Source: Physocladia obscura
Lineage: Eukaryota; Chytridiomycota; Chytridiomycetes; Chytridiales; Chytriomycetaceae
DNA length: 19,502 nucleotides
Assembly: GCA_027596945.1 (NCBI GenBank)
Contig: JADGJH010000396.1
Span: 1-19,502, forward strand
Direction of reading: 5' to 3'
The notes under the pieces are model-generated. The model was not told the DNA's origin and searched no databases. It was given only the letters and a program-made list of their open reading frames with translations. The position numbers and the translations under genes were made by a program. Shown here in pieces: positions 9,212 through 17,737 of the stretch. The stretch's first letter is position 1, and each line of letters begins with the position of its first letter.

Positions 9212-9972
9212 ATCTGATTTAACGTGCTGCGTTTGTCTTGAAAACATTAATTTCCCAATTATACCATGTGCCAATGGTTCAAATGCCAACATCAATTGGC
9301 GCAAAAGTGCCTGCAATGCAAGACAGAATAATTGTTTCATAATAAACAGTTGCAATTTACACTTACACCCTTTTTAGAATCTTGTACCAATGAAAACTGC
9401 AAGTTCAAAGTGTTGAAATGGAATCTTGAAGAACATATTCAGGATTGCCACCACAAAAAACACAAGTGCTTCATGTGTCAAAAAAAGATATCAAGGAAAA
9501 CATTACAGAGTCACTTTGAACAAAATGCAAGACTGGAATAATTCAACACAACTTGGCTCCAATAGAATCCAATGAATGGGACTTCAGTAAACAAGGATAT
9601 AAAGTTGAATTAAATGATGATTGGAATGAAGGAGGTGCGCTGACCACTCATGATGCTGTTATATTTGTTTATCAAAATGAATGCAACAAATGGGTTGTTC
9701 CACCAATTGCACTGACAAGGTTGCCATCTGTTGCAACAATCACAAGCATCAAATTGATGCCCAATGACACAATTTTCGAATCAACAGTACACACAACATG
9801 TGCGTTGAGTCCAGGTATGTCTGTTTTCATTGAACTTGAACAAGCCAATGCTGTGTACATAATCAACAAATGAAAAGAATCAAATAGTGCCAGGTGTTCA
9901 AGTACTGATGCAGTTGGACACTTTCTTGAGCACATACACTTGGCGCAAGGAGTTGAATCAGAAGAAGATTAA
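9174..9972 (+). pseudogene. SIAH-like RING and zinc-finger protein (ubiquitin-ligase-like), broken
   Basis: The frame from 9174 holds the first half of a RING: CCVC at residues 18-21 and PC at 31-32, in a phrase laid out like the SIAH RING. After a frame shift near 9280-9290 another frame supplies the second half (KCQHQLAQKCLQC). After a TAA at 9329 comes a SIAH-type zinc finger (CTNENC...H..DCHH.KHKCFMCQKK....L..H) up to 9541. A third frame from about 9541 gives a substrate-domain-like C-terminal part. It has an in-frame TGA at 9871, after which the same frame stays open to an acidic end and a TAA at 9970-9972. SIAH proteins are E3 ubiquitin ligases that bind targets through the region after the zinc fingers. 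In a mobile or viral element such a protein would be suited to redirecting host protein turnover, but that is inference. The C-terminal part shows no clear TRAF-like match. Confidence 0.55.
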
Positions 9973-10025
9973 TGCTGCTTCATTGAGACAATCTTTTCAT
10001 CATCTTGCTTCAAATGCTGATACAA

Positions 10026-10211
10026 TCACTTTTGTATTGCAGGCTGATTATCATGGAGCTCCTTGCACAGGTTAGTGTCTCCTTTTTGCATCATTTCAGT
10101 CGTTATTCTGAACATTCTTACCTTATTGTCAGCATCTTGCTTTGTTTTTGTATAATTCTTGTCCACAAAGTAAATTTCGGATTTAGTCTCAAAGTATTCA
10201 TTCCCATTCAT
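10026..10211 (-). CDS. Small minus-strand ORF in the element, unknown
   Basis: Sixty-one codons starting with ATG, polar and Lys/Asp/Asn-rich (VDKNYTKTKQDADNK), with no recognised motif. It lies just downstream, on the same strand, of the coiled-coil ORF at 10233-10571, from which it is separated by stops and 21 nt. It may be a separate small gene or the shifted continuation of that ORF. It converges on the + strand RING gene. A GTAAGA within it could be a splice donor, but I find no convincing acceptor. Confidence 0.25.
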   Translation of the reverse strand: MNGNEYFETKSEIYFVDKNYTKTKQDADNKVRMFRITTEMMQKGDTNLCKELHDNQPAIQK

Positions 10212-10232
10212 TAATTGTTTAATCTTATCGAG

Positions 10233-10571
10233 TCATGAATGTTTTATTTCAATAACAGATATTTTGTCAAAGTCCAGGTCAGTTGCATCTCTCAGTTCTG
10301 ATTGCAATTGTTTGACAGTCTCTTCCAGTTCATTGATTCTTTCCTTCATTGATTGGTTAATATTGGCTTGTGTTGGGTTGACCATTTTCATCCATTTGTC
10401 AGGTACGTGAATAACAACAGGCTCGTTTAAACCAAAGTAAGGTACACCCACTTTTGAAAAGGTAGTATTGATTCGACGTTCTTGTACTTCATAATAGTGT
10501 TCATTACGTGGGTCCTTATAGATTGTTCCAATTGGAAGTGTCTTTAGGAATTGTGTATGGAATTTTAACAG
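10233..10571 (-). CDS. Minus-strand ORF with C-terminal coiled coil, possibly 5'-truncated
   Basis: The frame is open from just after a TGA at 10572-10574 down to the stop at 10233-10235, 112 codons, with no ATG before the middle. The natural start is therefore lost or lies outside this frame. The N-terminal half is mixed (PIGTIYKDPRNEHYYEVQE, then VPYFGLNEPVVIHVPDKW). The C-terminal part is a heptad-like helix (INELEETVKQLQSELRD), a short coiled coil. The continuous frame and normal composition suggest a real gene, oriented against the polymerase-RING block and ending near its right edge. I recognise no family. A structural protein of the element is possible but unsupported. Confidence 0.4.
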   Translation of the reverse strand: MLKFHTQFLKTLPIGTIYKDPRNEHYYEVQERRINTTFSKVGVPYFGLNEPVVIHVPDKWMKMVNPTQANINQSMKERINELEETVKQLQSELRDATDLDFDKISVIEIKHS

Positions 10572-10638
10572 TCACGTTTAATATAATATCAAAAGAAAAT
10601 AAATAAAAATAATTATCAACGAATTTAAATAAATCATC

Positions 10639-10656
10639 CAACTTTTTGGACTTTTT
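10639..10656. repeat. 18-bp direct repeat, right copy
   Basis: This copy of CAACTTTTTGGACTTTTT matches 5734-5751. It lies about 65 nt outside the start of the minus-strand ORF and just before CpG content rises, so it is a reasonable candidate for the right boundary of the integrated element. Confidence 0.5.
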
Positions 10657-11400
10657 TTTCAACGTTCATTTGAGCGAGAACATCCACTAAACTTGTCGTA
10701 AACTCATCACAAACACATCTCAGCGAGAATTGTCACTTGAATCATTCACAACACCAATCACTGTATTTGAGTGAAGTTAAACACATTATTCAAAGTTGAG
10801 CAATTTCGTTACTGCCCGAAGGGTCGAGACACACAATTCAAAATTTTATTAGAGTGAAGACACTTAAAGTGGAGCATGGGGCATGTCAATGGGGGGTACA
10901 GAGAACTGTGTGTGGGCTGTTGTGTCGGGGGGTCAGATTAATAAAAACTGGTAGTCGGTCAAGATTTGCCCTATTGTCAACTTGTTATCAATTGTTGGCA
11001 CCAGCGGCTTATGAATACGAGTTATTAATACCACTCTGCTGTTTGTTTTTTTTCCTTGTTACTTTACCAAAATTTAAAATTTGGAAACTTCATGAGATTC
11101 ACAAATGGACCATGATGTTAAGAGAAATAAAAGAATCTTTTTCTCTTGCAATTTTGTGATATTTGAATAAACGGCTATTTATCCATAAATCCCTTTTATA
11201 GTTTTTTTTAAGCAATACAATGAAGCCGACTAAATGATCCAATAAAATAGTAAAAACATATGGTGAAAAAGTGGTGACAAAGCTGTTACAAAGGAAGAAC
11301 TAAATATTTTGGATAATTTAGATCAATTAAATTCAAGATTGTTTAATTACTGAGTGAAAATTTTGCCCACCTGTATTTCTGAAATCGGAAAATTTTCAAA
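10657..11400. other. Intergenic region upstream of the Lnt-like gene
   Basis: CpG is common again from about 10660 (GAGCGAGAA, GTCGTA, CAGCGAGAA), marking the change from relic DNA to host sequence. The open frame at 10854-11159 begins with GTG, has a Phe-rich tail and no family motif, and I do not call it a gene. The last 250 nt before the ATG at 11401 are AT-rich and would hold the promoter and 5' UTR. No clear TATA box at a convincing distance was found. Confidence 0.4.
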
Positions 11401-13104
11401 ATGATTGTGGATTGGTTTCTTTTGGGCGGTATACTTGTTAGCGCGGCGTTTGGCGCAGGAATACAGCCGGTGCCGATGCTTGGGATCTTATATTTTCCGT
11501 TACTCAGTTTGTATTTTGAGGTTGGACGCTTAGCGAACGCAAAAACGTGGAAGCGGTTTCTCCTTGCAGTGCTTTTCTCCAGCCTAGGAATGTTTGTTGC
11601 CTTCATCGGTGCATTGAATGACGACGATGCGAACGCATTTTCGGCTGACTGTTTAGTTGTGTTGGGATATGCGTTTGTTGTGGCATGTTTAGTTCTTACT
11701 GCCGCTATTGCCCAAAAAGCCATCAGAGACATTGCTATTATTACTACTGTCACTGCTGGTGCTGCAAGTAAATCTTCTTGGTTCTTACCGATCTTGGTGT
11801 TTTTGGAACGGGTTGATAGTTTAGTTTACGCGGCTGGATGGGCGGGAGTTTGGCGCTTGATTTACACAGCCAGTCCGTTTGGATCCTTAGGTCACCCGGC
11901 TTTATTGGTGGTTTATTGGAGCGACATTTTACAGCTTGCGTCAATTTTTGGCCATGATGGCGTTGTTTTCCTCTTTGCGTGGGGCGGTGCTGCAATTGCC
12001 CACATATTAGTATCATCTCCTTTTCCAGCAAACGTAAACAACACTTCAGAATCCACTGGTAGTGGCAATGAGTCACATAACAACAACGACCTGCTGACTT
12101 GGGGCAGATTTCGTAAAACAATCCAAACGTCATTGGGTGCGTTTCTCTTTACACTGATTCTCATCGGTATTATTGGCGGCTTTCGCGTCTCGAGTTGGGG
12201 CGCCGGCGGCACCTTTTTCCAGCAGAGCATTTCCCAACACTTGCCAGACAAGACGATATTCGGATGCGTTATCACAGACGGCTCAGCCACAGATCCTGCC
12301 CCGATCTTTGCCCGTTCCCAAGTACTGGCAAATAACAACGCGCGCGTGATTTTGTGGAACGAAGAAAGCGTTCAAATTATCGGTACCACCGCCGAAGCTC
12401 TCCTCCAAACCAACGCGAGCCACTTTGCGGAAAAAAACAATCTTCTGCTTGGTATCACGTATGAAGTATTTGATGACGCTAGTATGGCTGCCTCACGCAA
12501 CATGTTTGTTGTTTTTGACGTGTCAGGAGCTCAAGTTATTACCTATCAAAAGAGCGACCCTGTGCCGCTAGTAGAGGCTGGTGTCGTCGCTGGGCCCCGC
12601 ATTGTTCCTACCGTCAATCTCTCAAATTTCACAACGCGTGGAAGTAGCACGTACAATGTCGGTGGAGGAATTTGCTTTGACGTCAGCTCGTTTCCGATGC
12701 GTAGTGAACTGGCGGGAAGGTTAGGAGTGGATATAATGCTGCAGCCTGCGTGGACTTGGGGTGCGATTGCAAATTTTGATTTTCCTGGTGCAATTATTAC
12801 AACTGTGGAAGCTGGATACACATTGTTACGCTGTTCATCCAGAGGATTTTCTGGAGTTATCGATGGATACGGTCGCGTTTTATATTCGTTGCCTGTAGGA
12901 AAGGATGAAGAATTTCTTGTTACAGTGCCTATAACAAAACGTGTGTTTGCTTTGTATCCATACTTTGGATTTTTGTTTGGTTGGATGTGCTTGGCAATAT
13001 ATTTAAGTGTTTGGGGACTTATTTTGGCTACTTGGCGCAAGGATTTTCTTGCAAGAGGTGGCAAAAAAGTCTTGTCTGCGTATACGCCAACAGTTTCTGT
13101 TTAG
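11401..13104 (+). CDS. Polytopic membrane protein with nitrilase domain, apolipoprotein N-acyltransferase-like
   Basis: This is an intact, intronless frame of 567 aa whose ATG has A at -3 and A at +4. About seven hydrophobic segments fill residues 5-205, another lies at 243-262, and a last one at 520-545. The nitrilase-type (C-N hydrolase) domain lies between them. Its Glu-Lys-Cys triad can be read as E321 in VILWNEES, K384 in TYQKSDPVP and C425 in GGGICFDVSS. GYTLLRCSSRGFSGVIDGYG (472-491) matches the Lnt phrase with R..N.G.SA.IDP.G. This layout of membrane helices, nitrilase domain and final helix is that of bacterial Lnt, which acylates lipoproteins. Fungi lack that pathway, so the substrate is unknown, and an acyltransferase or amidase of the endomembrane system is more likely. 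The Pro before the catalytic Glu in Lnt (WPE) is Asn here. A Ser/Asn-rich loop at 210-230 holds possible N-glycosylation sites. CpG content and codon use are host-like. Confidence 0.8.
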   Translation: MIVDWFLLGGILVSAAFGAGIQPVPMLGILYFPLLSLYFEVGRLANAKTWKRFLLAVLFSSLGMFVAFIGALNDDDANAFSADCLVVLGYAFVVACLVLTAAIAQKAIRDIAIITTVTAGAASKSSWFLPILVFLERVDSLVYAAGWAGVWRLIYTASPFGSLGHPALLVVYWSDILQLASIFGHDGVVFLFAWGGAAIAHILVSSPFPANVNNTSESTGSGNESHNNNDLLTWGRFRKTIQTSLGAFLFTLILIGIIGGFRVSSWGAGGTFFQQSISQHLPDKTIFGCVITDGSATDPAPIFARSQVLANNNARVILWNEESVQIIGTTAEALLQTNASHFAEKNNLLLGITYEVFDDASMAASRNMFVVFDVSGAQVITYQKSDPVPLVEAGVVAGPRIVPTVNLSNFTTRGSSTYNVGGGICFDVSSFPMRSELAGRLGVDIMLQPAWTWGAIANFDFPGAIITTVEAGYTLLRCSSRGFSGVIDGYGRVLYSLPVGKDEEFLVTVPITKRVFALYPYFGFLFGWMCLAIYLSVWGLILATWRKDFLARGGKKVLSAYTPTVSV

Positions 13105-13614
13105 CTTTTGAAATTTTGTATGTAAATCTTAAAAACTTGAAAAGACCCCAAAAAGCCATCGCAGTAACATGCTAAAAGTTGCATTTTTTGATGATGTATA
13201 ATGTTTATGAAAGAAAAACGCAAAATGCCCAAATTATATGCGTTGATATTGGAATTGAGAACTTTGAATTGCTCTTTGTATTCCACAAGATACACAGTTG
13301 GAGTTTGACAGTAGAGCTTGACTATCCATTCACATTGCTTTGTTTTGAATGCAGCTTTCCACTTCAGCAACTTTCTGGAAACTGCATTACCATTTCTGTC
13401 TTGCATAACCCATCAATAAATTGTCATTGCAGTCATCCCATAGATGACACTAGCTTTGCCAGACTAATTCCTTGGTGTAAGTAGCCATACAAGTAGTGAA
13501 TCTGAATCCCTTTGTCCGCGCGTGTATACAAAACAACATGAGTAACAGTTTTTGTGATTTTTATTCACCACGAAATTTTAAATTTTATTTGATTTCAATT
13601 TCTGAAAAACAAAC
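13105..13614. other. Intergenic region with a CpG-poor patch
   Basis: 13105-13180 would be the 3' UTR of the Lnt-like gene. About 13260-13510 is nearly CpG-free, unlike both neighbouring genes, and resembles the relic DNA at the left of the window. It may be a small old insertion. Opposite-strand open frames of 101 codons (13101-13406 minus and 13179-13484 plus) overlap each other and show no motif. An AATAAA lies at about 13415. 13510-13614 is again CpG-bearing and would carry the promoter of the EH-domain gene. Confidence 0.35.
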
Positions 13615-16600
13615 ATGAACAACGATTTCCTTTCCGATTTGGATCCGCTTTCGCCAACGCAACAAAAGGGGAAACTTCAGCAGTCAGGTTTGATTTTTGA
13701 AAGTTGCTTTAGTTTGTTCCTACTCGTGTTTTCTTCGTCAACCTGATTTTGATTCAATTAAATGAACCCAAACGAACCAGATCAGCAACAGCAACCGCAA
13801 CAACACAAAGGACTTTCTCTATCTCCCGAAGAGGCTGCCGTGTATGCGCGGTACTTTTCCATCGCTGATGCGGGACGAACCGGCGTTATTTCCGCCGAAA
13901 ACGCCGTTGCTTTCTTGTCCAAATCGCGGCTCCCGCAGTCTGTATTGGGCGAGGTACGTTGATTCTCTCTCTTTGTGTTTTTATCTTGTTGAAAATCTCA
14001 AAGTTTTGATTGATTGAAATACAGATCTGGGTGCTTTCAGACACAGAACAACAGGGTGTTTTGTCGCAAACCTCATTCTACACGTGTTTAAAGCTCATTG
14101 CATTGTCGCAATCTGGAAAACCTGTCTCATTGCAGTACTTATCGACAAGTTAGTTCATGCTCATTTTATGATTAATTGACAAATTCAAATTTTTGCAGAA
14201 ACTCCCTTACCAACATTCGAAGGTATTTCAAGCGCTTCAAGCACTGCAAATTTAGCTCCGAAGCCACTTGTACCGCAAGCCACAGGGTCGTCTATTTCTC
14301 CTACCCCATCATCGAGTGGCGGATTTCAACTCCCGGAACCAGAGCGAAATAGGTTTCTTGCTGCATTCAATTCTTGCTCACCTGTTTCAGGTTTTGTCAC
14401 CGGTAATTTATCGTTTTTATTTTTATTTTTATATTTTTTAAATTAATGTTGAAAATATAAGGTTCATCTGCGCGTGACCTGTTCCTCAAATCAGGTTTAT
14501 CAAACGAAGCCCTTGCGCGAATTTGGAATCTTGTTGATCCTCAAAGCACCTCGCAGCTTAATTTAGCCCAATTTATGTTGGCCATGCTGATTATCACGCA
14601 AATGAAGTCAGGAGCCCTCGCAGCAGTCCCACCAAGTATTCCACCTGCTCTCATGAGTGGAATTATTGCGGCAGCTGCCACCGCCATTCCTGGATCCGTC
14701 ACTATCTCCCCGTCATCTGTAGGAGTTCCTGCATCTGCAAGAAACCCATCTTTCCAAGGAAACAGCATTGCTACACCACCCACATTTGACAAACGCCGGA
14801 CAACTGCCCTTCGATCAACCGCAACACCAACATCGTTTGGGAGCAACACTGGCTCTTTTGGCAGTGCAGAGCCTTGGGCAATTTCTGTCGAAGATAAGAG
14901 CCTATCTGACTCGCATTTCGAATCTTTGGATGTTGGAAAAAAGGGCTATCTAACAGGCGAAGACTGCTTTCAGTTTTTCTTGAAATCGCAGTTAGATAAT
15001 TCGGTTTTGGCACAAATCTGGTAAGAGAAATGATGGAAATTGGAAAACTCTTGCATATAACCAAAAAAAAACAAACAATTATATATATTTGCAGGGATCT
15101 TGCGAATATTTCGAAATCAACGACGGGTCTTTCAAAAGACGAATTTAGTGTTTCGATGTATCTTATTAAACTCGCTATGACCGGCCAATCTCTGCCAGAT
15201 ATACTTCCATCGAATGTTATCCCACCATCGTTGCGAAAAGCTCCAAATCCAAATCCTGCGATAGCTCCAATGCCCTTGCGTACGTCAGTACCTGCACCGA
15301 CAAAAACTTCATCGGCTGCCGAAGACTTGATGGGATTGGGTGAAATTTCTTTTGGTAATCCTGCCCCAGGTAAAAACAAACTAAAACAAATCACTTTGAA
15401 AAATTTAACTCCTTTTTTTTTTCTTAGCGGATCCACGGCGCACTAGCATATTTCCTGGAAGTATATTACAAAATCGAAGTCTAAATCAGAGTTTATCTAG
15501 CCTGAATCCAGACGATCGAACTGCAGATATTGCAAATGCACGTTCGCAAGTCATTGATCTCCAAAATAAACGTGACCTTCTACTCCCTGCACAACAAGAA
15601 CTTCGCGCCCAGCGAGCACAACATGAGATCGAATTCCAAAAAGTTATGCTCGAAAAACAAGAATTAACTCTTGCCCTCACAACAGCCAGCGCGCAATACG
15701 AAGCCGAAAGCGCTATATATGCAGAAAACGCAGCTATACTTGCTCAGGAACAGGCAGCTCTTGAAGGAATGCGAGCACAGGTTGAGCGCGCTCGACAAGT
15801 AGTTGCTGAACGGGAAGAGGAAAAGCGGCAAGTAATTGCAGCAATTGAGCTGGTAAAGGGCGAAATAGCGCAGTCGCAATTGCATGCAGAGACTCTTGAA
15901 GCTCAAGCTGCAGCACTTCGTGATGAAATTGGTGTTATACGTCCGCAGTTTATGGAAGTCCATGCGGAATTGCAGAAGCAAAAAAATCTTGTTGAAATCA
16001 ATAAGCAGCTTTTGGCCGGTGTAACGGATGAATATAATACGTTGAAATCTGAGTTAGCGCGAGAGAGTGCCGAATTAGAAACTGAACGTGCGCGAGCAAA
16101 TCAGCTTGCTACACAGGCTGCTGTGCAAGGTGGGATTAATGAACGCGAACGAATTAAATTACAAAGCACGTCGCAAAGTCTTAATGACGTTCGAAGTGCA
16201 CCGTCGTCTCCAATTGTTTCCGATCCATTCGAAGTCCCTGTCTTACAACAAGATACATCTGCATTGGTGGACTTGATTAAGCCAATAACAACGCGTGCAA
16301 AACCTCCTCCTCCTCCGTCATCATCATCGTCGCACTATATTTCAGCTCTTGAGCGTCGAAGATCTCAAAGAGCATCAGTTACTGTTGCTCCTGTGACTGC
16401 TTTTGAGCATGTCGTTCCTGCAATTCCGACAGGCCCACCGCCACCTCTTCCTCCGTCTTTCACAAAGCCAAAGTCAAGCTCTGGTATTAGTTCATCTCCT
16501 CCTCCAGCTTCTCCTCCGGCAAACTCTCCAGTTGCGCCATCACCAAAAGCAGCAACAAATGATTTTACATTTGATACCGATTTCGGTTCAGCATTTTCGG

Positions 16601-17737
16601 CACCTTCATCACCCACAAAAAATTCTTCTGTCATCAACGACGCATTTAGTTTACCACTTAGTAACGACTCGCAAAAGGCATTTGATGACGTATTCGCAGC
16701 ATTTCCGGCATCAACAGCGACAGCAGATACTTCATTCGCAGACGCTTTTGCAGTTCCTGAACCTGTGTCAACTCCTGCTCGCTCCGCAATTGCCGTTGCG
16801 TTCGCACTTCCACTGCCGCCCTCTGCCACTACATCTGCAAGCCTCGAAGGATTCGATAAATTCAAGCACCGGCCGTTGGCAAACGCACTAGGAGATTCGT
16901 CATCAATTCGATCATCCGGAACGGGAACGGCTGCACGGAGAAGGATGACCAAACTGATGAGTTTCGATGCTGAAGCTGAATTCGAAAATGCGTTTGGTAC
17001 AGCTGCTGAGAACGGAGCTAGTTCATTGGAAACGACTGTCGCGATGGCGCCAGTGGATAAGGCAAAAGTTGACGAAGTTTTTGCCGAAGTTGCTGCTGCG
17101 GCTGTTTCGACGAATATTGCGCAGGAGTTCAATTTTGATTCGGCGTTTGCGGGTGAGCCTGCTATTGTTGCTCAAGATGTAACAGTTGCTGTTGATAGTG
17201 TAGCTATTCCGGCAGCAGTTGATGATTTCTTTGGAAGCACCGTGGCAACAACTTCTGTTTTCGACGCATTTAATACAGAATTCGATCTGGCAAGTGCTAC
17301 TAACGTTACTGCTGTCATTAGTGGAACGCCATTCACTGATGCTTTTGCGTCTGTGCCCACTGTAACAACAATAGCCGCAGGTAACTCGACTGTAGAGGCG
17401 ACGCCTGTTTTGCAAACTAATGGCGAGACTGCAACAGCTGTTAATCTAGCAGTTGAAAGTAACTTAGCTGAAAAGGTTGCGACAGAAGAGACGAGTGAAG
17501 TTATCAAAAATACACCTGGAGATGCAAAGGAGGAAGATTTGAGTGATGAAGTCAAGGAATTGAGAGGAATGGGATTCACGAAAGGTGTATATTTTGAGAA
17601 CTTTTTTTTTCTCTGTCTTTGCCCTCCTCAACAACTAATTTTTGGATTTTTCTTTTCAACCAGAGCAAAGTATTTCAGCTTTAGAAAAGAACGGCTTTGA
17701 TGTGACCAAAGCATTAAAGGAGCTTTTACCGGAATGA
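13615..17737 (+). CDS. EDE1: Ede1/Eps15-like endocytic scaffold: three EH domains, coiled coil, UBA
   Basis: An early-arriving scaffold of clathrin-mediated endocytosis at the plasma membrane, where EH domains bind NPF-bearing adaptors. I read eight exons: 13615-13687, 13781-13953, 14025-14148, 14199-14402, 14462-15020, 15095-15369, 15428-17584 and 17664-17737. All junctions are GT-AG and keep frame, giving 1212 aa. EH1 is at about 38-130 (SLSPEEAAVYARYF, then IWVLSDTEQQG after intron 2), EH2 at about 170-245 (ARIWNLVD) and EH3 at about 330-430 (AQIWDLANIS). A coiled coil spans about 500-720 and a Pro/Ser/Ala-rich linker about 720-1170. DPF at 735-737 and three FxDxF motifs (FDDVF at 16681, FADAF at 16735, FTDAF at 17332) match known AP-2 appendage ligands. 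A UBA is at about 1175-1212 (ELRGMGFTKEQSISALEKNG). Exon 1 is the least certain: a start at ATG 13762 without it is possible. Domain order matches fungal Ede1. Confidence 0.85.
17585..17663 (+). other. Last intron of the Ede1-like gene, without an in-frame stop
   Basis: This is a 79-nt GT-AG intron with a long T run and a pyrimidine-rich TTTTTCTTTTCAACCAG end. It splits the UBA domain after GMGFTK. Splicing joins in frame to QSISALEKNGFDVTKALKELL and a stop at 17735-17737. If the intron is kept, translation runs through it to a TGA at 17698-17700, and the UBA is replaced by a Phe-rich tail. Confidence 0.8.

Larger units (their letters stand above)
5683..10740 (+). mobile_element. Relic of an integrated PolB-helicase-nuclease-RING replicon
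   Basis: This block of about 5 kb carries, all on the + strand and closely packed, a family-B DNA polymerase, an SF1 helicase, an HNH-type domain and a SIAH-like RING protein. Two minus-strand ORFs lie at its right end. The 18-mer CAACTTTTTGGACTTTTT is identical at 5734-5751 and 10639-10656. AAAGTCCAA at 5683-5691 is the inverse of TTGGACTTT at 10646-10654. A self-encoded polymerase plus helicase indicates an element that copied itself, as viruses, Polinton-like elements and linear plasmids do. I see no capsid, packaging ATPase, protease or integrase, though these may have been lost or lie in frames too decayed to read. All + strand genes contain stops or frame shifts, so the copy is dead. 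Edges are approximate. Confidence 0.5.

Noticed and set aside
6808..9873. TGA as a Trp codon, implying a mitochondrial plasmid
   Set aside because: TAA and TAG stops and frame shifts also occur in the same genes. The neighbouring spliced nuclear genes use TGA as a stop. Decay explains the pattern better.
10854..11159. 101-codon ORF upstream of the Lnt-like gene
   Set aside because: It starts with GTG, shows no family motif and has a Phe-rich tail over a T run. There is not enough support for a gene.
12546..13064. Minus-strand ORF of 172 codons opposite the Lnt-like gene
   Set aside because: The + strand frame holds the nitrilase triad and the membrane helices, and the minus frame has no motif.
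16365..17132. Long minus-strand ORF (255 codons) opposite the Ede1-like linker
   Set aside because: It is a shadow of Ala/Ser-rich coding sequence. The + strand frame continues through domains and spliced exons with a clear UBA.
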